Assembly: GCA_032622095.1 (NCBI GenBank)
Contig: CP136064.1
Span: 146,260,864-146,324,863 of the forward strand
DNA: 64,000 bases
DNA from: Siphonodentalium dalli
Taxonomy: Eukaryota > Mollusca > Scaphopoda > Gadilida > Siphonodentaliidae
Direction of reading: 5' to 3'
Shown: positions 47,796-57,689 of the stretch, piece by piece
How the letters are laid out: every line of letters begins with the position of its first letter
How positions within the stretch are numbered: position 1 is the first letter of the stretch
Notes under the pieces: generated by a model
Told to the model about the DNA's origin: nothing
Seen by the model: the letters and a program-made list of their open reading frames with translations, nothing else
Database searches by the model: none
Translations under genes and position numbers: made by a program

Positions 47796-48340
47796 TACGT
47801 GGAACTGCTCCATCAATTTTAAGTTTAAATTATGTACGACCAATACAGGCAAATAATTCCAGATATAACTTCAGATTTGAACATATAAGACTACCCTCGA
47901 ATATTAACTATGACTATTATATGGAATCTTTCTTACCAGCTGCAATTACTGAATGGAACAAACTGCCGGAAACTACAAAGGGCACCAGTACAATCGAAGA
48001 TTTCAAAAAGAAATTCAACAGTGACAATATACGTCCACCTGCGTATTTTTATCATAGTAAAAGCCGTAAATTTCACATCCTTCATACCCGATTAAGACTG
48101 AACTGCAGCCACCTGAGTTGTGACCTGACATACAATCATGTAAAACAATTCCCCTTCTGTTTATGTGGGGATCTCGGGACAACTTACAACTATCTCTTTG
48201 AGTGTACATTTTATCAAGAGGCCAGAAGAGAACTATATGATTCACTACCAAATGTTGTCCTATCTGAGAATACTCTATTACGGGGATCAAATATTTAATA
48301 CAGTACAGACATATATTATGAGAACAAAAAGATTCCCATG
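47792..48340 (+). pseudogene. Retroelement C: C-terminal domain and end of element
   Basis: A 168-codon frame with SFLPAAITEWNKLPE, STIEDFKKKF, LHTRLRLNCSHLS, FCLCGDLGTTYNYLFECTFY and LYDSLPNVV. The C-x-CG ... C tail parallels retroelement B. A likely frameshift near 48295 removes the last residues (an MRTKRF-like tail is readable to about 48335). The element therefore ends near 48.34 kb. Without the 2.16-kb insert, element C is about 3.4 kb from the first ATG to the end. Confidence 0.85.
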
Positions 48341-48620
48341 ATTTGAACGAGTAACAAATTGCTTTGGATTCCGGTCGCGTTATGCCGCAGCAAGATATCC
48401 TTCAGAATATATGTAGCACTAAATGCCTTCCGATAACGATTACTTTGTATATTGACGGATGGAACCAGTTAACAGCCAATGTGATTCACCCCCTCCCATG
48501 GCTTCTGACGCATGCAACTTACTATATATAAACGAGTATAATTGTAACCACGTAACAACTCAATTATTGAAAATTCCCCACCACTGTCAATATTTCACGA
48601 TTCAGCTCTCTCACCCTCTT

Positions 48621-48652
48621 GCTCTCTCTCTCTCTCTCTCTCCCTCTCTCTC

Positions 48653-48697
<45 letters not shown>
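48621..48697. repeat. CT microsatellite
   Basis: A nearly pure (CT)n tract with interruptions at 48642, 48659 and 48696. It lies about 280 bp beyond the end of retroelement C. Confidence 0.95.
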
Positions 48698-48699
<2 letters not shown>

Positions 48700-48944
48700 A
48701 CATCATGCTATTCCTAACACTATATTCTTCCTTTTTCCATCCCTAACTCAAATTTAGTTATATATCTCCACTTCTCCTAAACCATTATTTCAATCCCTAA
48801 CTTATTGAGGAAGTGATATGTCGCCAAAGAGGAGAAGACTTCATATAAGCCCTCGGGCTTGTTGTCTGATCCTCATTTCCAAAATTAACTCTTATATGTT
48901 GTATATTTATGTCATCTGTGTATTATGTCAATTATTTGGTTTGG

Positions 48945-49041
48945 AGTGATGGATGGGTTCCTCGACTCGAATAAAATATTTTTTACCCCGAAGCCAAAAA
49001 ATAGTAATTTAGGAGCGTCTGATTGGATTTAGTACCTTTAA
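48945..49041. mobile_element. MITE-2, partial copy 3
   Basis: Only one end is present: gatgggttcctcgactcga, ttttttaccccgaagcc, then ggatttagtacctTTAA with TTAA at 49038-49041. It corresponds to the last 100 bp of the copy at 32152-32639. The other end is truncated. Confidence 0.75.
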
Positions 49042-49499
49042 TGTTCTTTCAGACACAACATTCATAAATTTCCAAGTCAAACAAGGGCTGTAATTCAGGT
49101 AATATCCTGAAATGGACGAAAATACAGTATTTGGGTATAAACATTCCCCCCAAACGGTGCTATCAACATACCAAAACACAATCAAATCCAATGATCCATG
49201 CCCGAGTTACAAGCTGAAATGCTCATTCTGACACAAAATTCAAAAATTTCCAAGTCAAACATGGGACATTCATACTGATACAATCAAATCTAAGCTATCT
49301 AAAAACCTTGGAGTCATGAGAAGAGTAATGGACCGTACGAAACGTTCCTATAGGAATATGCCTAGAATTTCCTATAGGATTCCTATAGATTTTCCAATAG
49401 TTTTAAATCGCACATTTGAAGGTAAGATTATTTATGACATTTAATAAATTATATAATCACAAAACGCTCTTTAAATTAGGAAAATCTCTTAAAAGAGTC
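49042..49499. other. No gene
   Basis: Short repeated phrases (aaatttccaagtcaaac at about 49067 and 49245) suggest a decayed tandem repeat of roughly 180 bp. A cluster of CCTATAG words lies at 49348-49400. No coding motif is seen. Confidence 0.4.
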
Positions 49500-50420
49500 T
49501 TATTTCCATTGACCCCACCCCCACCTCAAACCCTGACTCAAACAGGACAGATCCCCAAACCCTGACTCAAACAACTTTTTAAGTGAATTTGAATCGAGGA
49601 ATTCGTTCAAATCATTTTGAGTGATAATTTCATTTTTCTTACTATATAAGTCTTTATAGAAGTTGCTTGCTTCGTTTAATATGTCTTTTTCGTTAGAAAT
49701 AATCTTACCATCTGAGGTTTCTACTTGTACAAGTGCTTTATTCAGATAATGTCTATTTTCCAAGTTGAGAAAATATTTGCTCAGCTTTTCACCTTCCTCT
49801 ATCCATAATGTTCTTGACCTAACCAACATGCCTTCTAATTTGGATCTCCTGATTTCTTCAAGTTGTCTTTTAAGATGATCAATTTTTTCGTATTTTCTTC
49901 TGACTGGTCCGTTAAACGTTCCAGACTATCGGTTTCAGAGATGAGTTTTTGCTCTCTTTCTTTCGTCTTCCGTTTCAAATTTGCACTGAACTCTATTGTT
50001 TCGCCTCGTATTTCCATAAGAATAGTTTCAAATAAGAGTTGATCATTTATTGTGAATCTAATTTCATTTTGATAATTTTTAAAGGAATATTGGAAAATAA
50101 TTTTATCAATAAGTTTATTAATAATGCTAACGTATTCCATGTTCTTCAGAAGGGAATTATTAAATTTCCCTCGTTCAAAATCGTTGAATTTCATTTCGAG
50201 CATTACCATGGAATGATCAGTGCGATAACCTGGATTAATTTTAGTTCTGCTAATTAGAGAATTTATGTAATCCGTTACGAGAAAGTAGTCTAGTCTAGTC
50301 TAGCTTGTTTTACTGGATTTTTTCGCTGCCATGTATATCTGTGGGCATCCGGATTTTCTAGGCGCCAAACGTCAATGAGCCCATTATCGTTCATCGCTGT
50401 AGTAAGTCTCGTATGAGCCA
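49500..50420 (-). pseudogene. L1/Tx1-like retroelement D: end of endonuclease and linker
   Basis: On the minus strand from 50420: AMNDNGLIDVWRLENPDAH, then YTWQRKNP, a short repeated CTAGA slippage, RLDYFLVTDYI and INPGYRTDHSMVMLEM. These are the last blocks of an L1-type APE endonuclease (YTW and SDH-like DHS). The linker follows (KFNNSLLKNMEY; LKRKTKEREQ). A frameshift at about 49832 leads to RSRTLWIEEGEKLSKYF, LENR and FYKDLY. The palm is absent: similarity is lost near 49570. The 5' part of the same gene is at 51941-52344 and 54220-54330. Confidence 0.85.
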
Positions 50421-51931
50421 CAGAGTCGTTATCTCGTGTGAATCCGGATTCAGAATCCAAAGCCGATTACGGGTGCGGGCCTAATTCGCGATTCTAGGTC
50501 AGATTTTTAAATCCACGTGGTGTCCGAAACTATGTTTAATGTTCTCCCAGCGTCAAACATGGCTCATGTATTTGACACAAGTATCATTTGTATCTTATAT
50601 TTATAAAGTTCATGTTTGTTGTGAAAGTCATGCTTTTCTTCTATGTGTATATACACGGCACATAACTAGCTGCCAATCCGACTTAATCGCATCTTTTTTT
50701 TCAAGCTAAAGTGTGTTTATTGATGAGGGCAAGCATTTCTAACAGCTCAGTCCGGTCGCCAGGTCACGGATGTGTGTTTTGGCGTATAAAGTTTTTTTCT
50801 CTGCGGATTTTGTAAATTCAGGTATCCGACATCAAGATTTTATCGGCTGGTCATCTGTCAGCCTTGAGCAATTTTTTTTATAGCGCCCTAAAAAGTATAC
50901 CCCTCCCCCCAAATTTTTTCCCAGACGTAAAACCAGTTACTTGGGAATTTGTTGCAAATTCACATGACTAATCTAGTAAAATGTATATATTTTCATGAAG
51001 CTAAGACATAATGACACTATTTTGGTCCAAAATTGAAACTCACAATCCAAGATGGCCGCCGGAAGTTGAAAATATGACATTTTTTCACAAATATCTTCTA
51101 GATCAGTTCATGCTGTTTGAAACTGGTTGAGTAATATGACTTTATTTTGTATTTTATCATTGGAGCAATAAAATATGCAATTATTGTGGTCCTATCCGCT
51201 TGTGATCCCTCAAAAATTCGATTTTACAGAACGCGGTATAAAATTTCACAAAAAAATCACAACTGGGATTCTAGACATATTTCAACAAGAAATGAACAGA
51301 AGGTTGCAATTAAGTGAGGCATACCATTACCTATGAATATTCCAACTCACTGGAACCCAAATTCTTACTTTGGCTCAAAATGGCCATTCACCCCAGTAAT
51401 GCTAACGATATAGCCACGGATGTATCGGCGAAGAATTCATCTTTCAATCGATACCACAAACTCCCATCAGAACCATTCATATACATAGCATTTGATAAAT
51501 TTTTAACCACCAAATATTGTCTCTGAAGAGCGTAAATTTCCAGTTTGATCCGACTCAGTTGAAATGGCGGATATGTTTCTCTAAATTCACCACCCATAAA
51601 GCTTACTATCATTAAAAATCGGTCAAACGATCAACTAAACATCTAGCGTTCTGGAATTTCTTGTCGGCTAATAATTTATTTACTCATACAAATCAACACA
51701 TCGTCAGTAAACAATTTCTATAGAGGAGAAATCTGTCGATAATTCCAACTTTTTTTCCTTTTTTTTTACGATTCACGCAGTTCCTCATTTTAATATTCAT
51801 TAAGACCTGACCTTTCCATGACTGCCATAGTAGAAACAGTCAATCACCGCTCATTATTAGAATCGAGGTCAGGTCGTAATGAATAAAGGGGGCGGGGGCG
51901 GACAGAGGAGCGCGTTACAAGGCCCCTGTGT
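50421..51931. mobile_element. hAT-like non-autonomous element inserted in retroelement D
   Basis: A 1511-bp insert between two copies of TATGAGCCA (50412-50420 and 51932-51940). It starts CAGAGTCGTTATC and ends GGCCCCTGTGT. The CAGRG start, its inverse and the 8-9 bp duplication indicate the hAT superfamily; a few bases at the right end make the exact TSD length ambiguous. The interior has no recognisable transposase. A minus-strand frame at 51612-51388 and a plus-strand frame at 51314-51526 are mutual shadows with no motif I know. The flanking coding sequence of D reads NNPLAH on one side and AHTRLTTAM on the other. Confidence 0.8.
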
Positions 51932-51940
51932 TATGAGCCA

Positions 51941-52344
51941 ATGGATTGTTAGAACGTATACATAATTACAGGTGTCAATGTTTTGATCTAGGGCGATATT
52001 AAAATCTCCACATAATACTACGGGTATGTCTTCTACACTTTTTATATATTTATCCATTTCTTCATAGAATGACGGTTGATCACAGTTTGGACCATAAACT
52101 GAAATTAAATTAAGACGCTTGTTCTCAATTTTCGATATCGATTGCAAGGAAGTTGCCATTCAGATCCCGCTTTATCTTGTGTATTTGATACTCAAAAAGA
52201 ATTATTTAACAGGATTGCTACTCCTCTGGAAGAGGAATTGAAACTACCGAAAAAGCATTCATATCCCCATTCGGCCTTATAAAATTCCTCCTGACATTTT
52301 TGGAAATGTGTATCTTGTAAAAAAAATAAATTATGTTTTTACTC
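51941..52344 (-). pseudogene. L1/Tx1-like retroelement D: central part of APE endonuclease
   Basis: Minus-strand blocks from 52344: NLFFLQDTHF (catalytic Glu position occupied by Asp), EEFYKAEWGYECFFGSF, SSSRGVAILLNNSF, a frameshift, then NLISVYGPNCDQPSFYEEM, VVLCGDFNIALDQNIDT and NNPLAH (after a one-base shift). LQ(D/E)TH, SRGVAIL, YGPN and GDFN are diagnostic of L1/Tx1-type endonucleases. It is interrupted on both sides: by the MITE at 52345 and by the hAT-like element at 51931. Confidence 0.85.
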
Positions 52345-54095
52345 TTAAAGGGGTACTGTACACAGAGGTAGGCGATTTTTTTATTTACTCCCATTGAAAT
52401 AACTTTCAAGTTAGAATGTATTCGTGTTATATAAGCTTTGTATAAACCTAATTTAGCGAAGAAAATATTGATCTTGGAAACAAATATATTACGATTTCAA
52501 ACTACGCGCCATGTTTTTGACCTTCACCGGAGAAGACGCAGGTCGCAGGAAGAACCGGAAGTTCATTGTTCACAGCTTCGATTGATGCCTTCAATCTCTT
52601 CGATCGAAAAATCTCACTCCCTATAAAAATACTTGACGCGTTATGACTTGTTTCTTATTCCTTTTTTTTCCGAATCGGTTATAACGGGCCTTCCTTTTGC
52701 AGGTAACATGTTTTGTTTGCAACTCAATAATGTTCGCGAACGGCCGTCGATAAAAGACACGCAACAGATCCGATTTCAAGAACCGTAACTCGTAATGGCA
52801 TAATTCTCCATTTTATTTATATTAAATAATTCAATTTTACTTTTATGATAGCCTGTTAACCGGAACGTTTTCAGTAGACATCGTCGACTCATATTAGTTA
52901 TTTTATAATATAACTAGCCGATGAGCCCGACGTTGTCCGGGCTATTCAAAAACCAAATTTCGATAGCTCCACCCGTTCCGAGATCTGGTCTGCGCATGCG
53001 CGAAGCTGGCGTCGTACGGGCTCGGCGACCCGATAAAATTCGTATCCGGGGCAAGATACATTCACATAGCAAATTTCAAGTCGATAGCTTCACCCGTTTC
53101 CGAGATCTCGTCTGCGCATGCGCTGCACGGGCGCCGCACGGGCTCGCCAATACGACAACGTCCACCGCCTGGTCAAAATACACACACGTATCAAGTTTCG
53201 TCCCGATCGGTCGAGAATCGTAGATTTGTATAAATGACAAACATACAAACAGACAGACAGACAGACAGAGGTCTTCAAAATATATATGAGACTAGCAGGG
53301 TGACCCGACTTCGTCAGGGCTGTTTCCCCTCTGCTTTTCGGCGAATTGCGCGATTTGACCTTGAATTGACCATTTTGAAGGTCAAGGTCAGGTGTGGGTC
53401 ACGATTTGACCCGTCCAAAACATTCCCTGGAGAAAAGTACCCGACAAAAGAACCCGTCGAAATACATCCGGTTTTACCCGATTTGACCTTGAATTGACCA
53501 TTTTGAAGGTCAATGTAACGTCGGGGTCATGATTTGACCCGTCCAAAACACTTCGTGGACAAAAGTAATCCCATGTATCAAATTTCGTCGAAATCTGTCC
53601 GTTTTACCTGATTTGACCTTGAATTGACCCTTTTGAAGGTCATGGTCAGGCCGGGGTAACGATTTAACCCGGGCTATTCAAAAACCAAATTTCAAGTCGA
53701 TAGCTCCACCCGTTTCCGAGATCTGGTCTGCGCATGCACGAAGCTGGCGTCGCACGGGCTCGGCGACCCGATAAAATTCGTATCCGGGGCAAGATACATT
53801 CACGTAGCAAATTTAAAGTCGATAGCTCCATCCGTTTCCGAGATCTCGTCTGCGCATGCGCGAAGCTGGCGTCGCACGGGCTCGGCGACCCGATAAAATT
53901 CGTATTCGGGGCAAGATACATTCACATACCAAATTTCAAGTCGATAGCTCCACCCGTTTGCGATATCTCGTCTGCGCATGCGCTGCACGGGCGTCGCACG
54001 GGCTCGCCAATACGACAACGACCACCACCTGGTCAAACTACACACACGTACCAAGTTTCGTCCCGATCGGTCGAGAATCGTAGATTTGTATTAAC

Positions 54096-54133
<38 letters not shown>

Positions 54134-54219
54134 GGTCTTCAAAATATATATGAGATATTGATATTAGATCGCTATTGTCACCGGGAATTTATTGAAATTG
54201 GGGTACAGTACCCCTTTAA
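52345..54219. mobile_element. MITE-1, copy 2, with nested family A pair
   Basis: TTAA at 52345-52348 and 54216-54219, termini AGGGGTACTGTAC and GTACAGTACCCCT. Subterminal sequence (gatagcctgttaaccggaacg; tttattgaaattggggtacag) matches copy 1 at 3014-3145. The family A block 52913-54153 sits inside it and is absent from copy 1. The element is inserted in the endonuclease of retroelement D: minus-strand coding sequence runs up to the TTAA on one side (DVFNYI) and continues from it on the other (KSKN). Confidence 0.85.
52913..54153 (+). repeat. Two family A copies in tandem (A9 52913-53290, A10 53291-54153)
   Basis: A9 begins ACTAGCCGATGAGCCCGACG and ends gacagacagacagacagagg plus CAAAATATATATGAG. 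A10 follows at once with ACTAGCAGGGTGACCCGAC and ends with the same tail. A10 has three 130-bp core units (53335-53660). It then carries units beginning gggctattcaaaaaccaaat that repeat the body of A9: a 130-bp unit with gatctcgtctgcgcatgcg, cacgggctcggcgacccgat and gcaagatacattcac lines, present three times. The insertion point in MITE-1 is an AT-rich tatata stretch. Confidence 0.8.
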
Positions 54220-54330
54220 TGTAGTTGAACACATCTCTGCTCTTACGTCGATCGCCGTGATAATCACTATTACCGTTAAAGGTGGATTATCTCTTTGTAA
54301 ACATGTATTATATAGTTACCGGGGTATAAA
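54220..54330 (-). pseudogene. L1/Tx1-like retroelement D: N-terminal part of endonuclease
   Basis: The minus strand reads FNGNSDYHGDRRKSRDVFNY, then I, and meets the MITE-1 TTAA. The '(R)GxxRR-xx-(D/E)VFNYxK' block immediately precedes LQ(E/D)TH in L1-type endonucleases, so this is the missing 5' piece. The start of the gene further upstream (beyond 54330) is not recognisable. Confidence 0.65.
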
Positions 54331-56025
54331 ATATTAGTTTTGAATCGAAGACTCCTGTCCGGAAATGCTTCTATCGATTAATATTAATTTTATTTCGAAT
54401 ATTTTCTGGTCTAAAAAGGTGTGTTTGTTCAGCTAACGAACAATATTGGTTACTGTTAACAGAGACCAGAAATTATATTGTGCAATTTTGTCACAAATAA
54501 ACGTTAATTATACTCATTATCGCTTATATCTGTGGAACAAAACAATACAAACAACCAATCTGTGACATTTGACATTCGTTGCGTAGCCATAGGAACAGCC
54601 CAGTGCTCTATATCGCAATACGGGCCCGATTTAATATTCGAAATAAAATCAATATTAATTGATAGAAGCTTTTCCGGACATAGGTCTTCAGTTCATATCT
54701 ATTATTTTATACCCACGCAACTATTTAAAATTTGTTATTTAAAGAGATAATCCATCTTTAACTATACTATGAGCAACTTATTGAAAGTTTATAATTTTGA
54801 GTATCTCATTTTGGGACTTGATAAAGTTGATTAGGCAATAATTAACTTATTAAGGTGAGAATAAGTGATAGCGCGACCTACATCAGTACACATACAGAAA
54901 CCTTGTGAGCAACCTGTTTTTCATTCTCACATTCTTCCAATTTTTGGCGCAACCTGTGTTTCATTCTTACATTCTTGCATTTTTATTCTACAAATAGGTA
55001 ACTTCCAGGTGAACTCAATGTTAAGTCACATCAAATGTGCAGGCCTGGACTGTTCGATATGATATTAATACATATTAATGAATGTCTTCTCATTGACTAT
55101 TGCAAAACAGGAATACAGTTATAATACATGTAGTATAGTCCACATACTCCACTCATCCCAATGGGTTTTTTTTGGCAATCCTACCGCATAGCGAATGATA
55201 AGCCATGCATTATTAATATATTATAATATATATGTAAGCCTGATTTAAAGCTGTGATAGATAAACGTGTGAGCACACTCAACACAGTGAAGAAATGAAAA
55301 CAGTAGGCTGCACTATCATGGGACTGAATTTCATCGGAGATAACATAAAAAGGAGACCAGATCCCATGTATTTCCTTTATGGTCCCTGGTGCCATTCTGT
55401 CACATGAAAGTCCATACAACATATTTGGAACTTTGCTATTCTGAGCTGATTTATTTGTAAATGTTGTTTTCAGTTATTATTGCATGTATACGCAGTATAT
55501 AATTTTCTCTATTTCTGATGTCTGACTTCATAACTGCTCATTATGTTCAGTTAGTTAACTTTTGAGAAAGCAATAAGCCTAAGCAACAAAACCATAAGAG
55601 TATTTTTTTTTCATGTAGGTGCTGAGTGTGGTGGGAGATATCCTGGCCTGGACATTATTTAAATTTCAAAAACAATTTGTTTTGGCCATATCGTGGTCAA
55701 ACAATATCAAATAAGTGAAATTAGTTTTAGTCATACATGGGGGGGGGGGGGTAATATACAGGGTGAGGGAGGTAGATATCCAGGGGGGGATGAAAAATTA
55801 TGGGAACAAACATTTAAGGGCCAATCTATACTCTATATATTCATGGAAAATTTTGGGTGCAAGTTTCAGCTTTCAAAAGAGTTTTTCACCCAAAAAAGTA
55901 AGAAAACCACACTACTATGATAGGGAATATGTTTGTTCTTAAATTTCCTTGTCCTTCAACTGAGAATAATAAACAAACTTAGAGCATCTAAATATAAACT
56001 GTTATGCTTATTCTTTCATTATTTT
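54331..56025. other. No recognisable gene
   Basis: AT-rich sequence with a G13 run at about 55739-55751. Open frames at 54532-54750 and 54865-55062 have no motif I know and no splice context I would defend. Confidence 0.45.
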
Positions 56026-56946
56026 TAGCTCAACTTTACTTTGTAAAGTTTGAGCTATTGCCATGGCTTGGTATCTGTCGTCCGTGTGTGTTTCCGTGTG
56101 TGATTCGTCAACAATTTCCTTTAGTACAGGCTACATGTCGTATCTTTGGTCGGATCATTATGAAATTTGTCATAATTGTTGACATTGACATGTAGATGGG
56201 AACGAGTCATTTTGGGGTCATTCGGAAAAAAAACATGGCCGCCATCAGCCACTTGGATTTAAAAATTCAATACCTTAGCACGGGCCACAGGTCTGATCAT
56301 CATGAAATTCGTCATGGATGTTAATATTGACATGTAGATGGGAACGAGTCATTTTGGAGTCATTCGGCAAAATAACATGGCTGCCAGTGGCCATCTTGGA
56401 TTTTACTCTTTGCATGACTAATCCTTTGGTACGGGCTAAAGGTCGTACCTTTGATGGGATCATCATGAAATTTGTCATAAATGTTTATAATGTTGACATA
56501 CAGATGGGAACGAGTCATTTTGGAGTCATTCGCCATAAAACATGGCCTCCAGCAGCCATATTGGATTTTACTCTTTATATTAATCTTGATATAGATCTAC
56601 TAGATGCAATGTTAATGTTGACATACAGATGGGAACGAGTCATTTTGGAGTCATTCGGCCATAAAACATGGCCACCAGCAGCCATCTTGGATTTTACTCT
56701 TTATATTAATCTTGATATAGATCTACTAGATGCAATAAGCTATCAAATGTTTTTTGAATTTCATTGGAATAATAGCTGTCAGCAACCATCTTGGATTTTA
56801 CTTTGTACTAGTATATTTCTTATGTTGATAATCTAGTATTGCTAATAGACCTTTCAACTTTCCGCATTCCTAATGGCTCCATTGACTGTAACATATGAAA
56901 TTATTCCCTTTCCAAGTTGAGCTACATTGTCATTGACATTTTCATT
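56026..56946 (+). mobile_element. HINE/Helentron-like element (copy f), short array
   Basis: The 5' hairpin end is identical in layout to copy c (TAGCTCAACTTTACTTTGTA at 56026; gagctattgccatggcttgg). Four to five core units follow, the last two carrying a taatcttgatatagatctac insert. The 3' end is AAGTTGAGCTACATTGTCAT near 56914-56933, with one substitution that weakens the hairpin. Length 0.92 kb compared with 1.7-1.9 kb for copies a and c, so the difference lies in repeat number. Confidence 0.8.
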
Positions 56947-57574
56947 TAATGTTCTTGTGAGTTAGAAATAAGGTAAATTGACTCAAGATATTTTATTGAT
57001 TAGTTGATTCCAAATCGGACGGATGAGGCATATCATCCCCAACTGTACGCTAATCACCCCCTCCATTTGCAACATAAACCTCCATTTGGGTTGGAATTTA
57101 CCAACTGCTACCAGTGTTGCATGTGGTATCTGAAGATTTCAAACTTTTGTAAATTTCCAACCTCACACCCCCTATGGTTTGAAAATATACGGTTGGAAAT
57201 TTTTCAACGGGAGACCATTTGAAGTTAAAACTTTGACCCAAAGTAGGAAAATAATCGACTTTTAGAAGTTGGGTCTCAGTTGGTGGGGTAAGAGGATCAT
57301 CCACCTTAGAATTTGCTACTGTAACTTGAAGCAGGTCTACTGAAATTTCTAAGTTAGAGAACTTATATTTGCATCACCGCCATCCCACCCCAAACTTGTG
57401 GGTGACACCCCCCACCCCTGACCTGGACTACTCCAGCAATGATATTATTATGTAGACAGTTAGAACTGTTGATTGTAGGGGCGTTATTGTGCATATCATG
57501 TAGTAGTGAGTTTTTGATAAGCTGATTGCATGTGACATAAAGATGTAACCAAATTTCCTTTCATCTATTTACAG

Positions 57575-57689
57575 CCATGGAGTTTGGAGGGAGATACACA
57601 TATTGTGGTGGGAGTGATGAAGAGTATCTGTCACTGTCAGAACCTGATTCTGATGATGGAAGTGACAGTGATGACTATGGAAGAAGGAG
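57575..57689 (+). CDS. Candidate first coding exon, acidic Ser/Asp-rich protein
   Basis: A possible splice acceptor (tttcatctatttacag, ending 57574) is followed by GCCATGG, a good animal start context, with ATG at 57577. The 37 codons begin MEFGGRYTYCGGSDEEYLSL and continue into a run rich in D and S (EPDSDDGSDSDDYGRR). A donor AGGAG|GTATTC lies at 57689-57690, leaving phase 2. No downstream exon could be identified in the next 2 kb. Acidic N-termini like this occur in piggyBac-type transposases and in many host proteins, so the function is unknown. Codon use and splice signals make it more convincing than other short frames here. Confidence 0.4.

Noticed and set aside
48459-48746. Open frame ending in SLSLSLSL
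   Set aside because: It is produced by the CT microsatellite at 48621-48697.
51314-51612. Overlapping plus and minus open frames inside the hAT-like element as a transposase fragment
   Set aside because: Neither strand shows a hAT motif (BED finger, DDE blocks or dimerisation domain) and they are complementary shadows.
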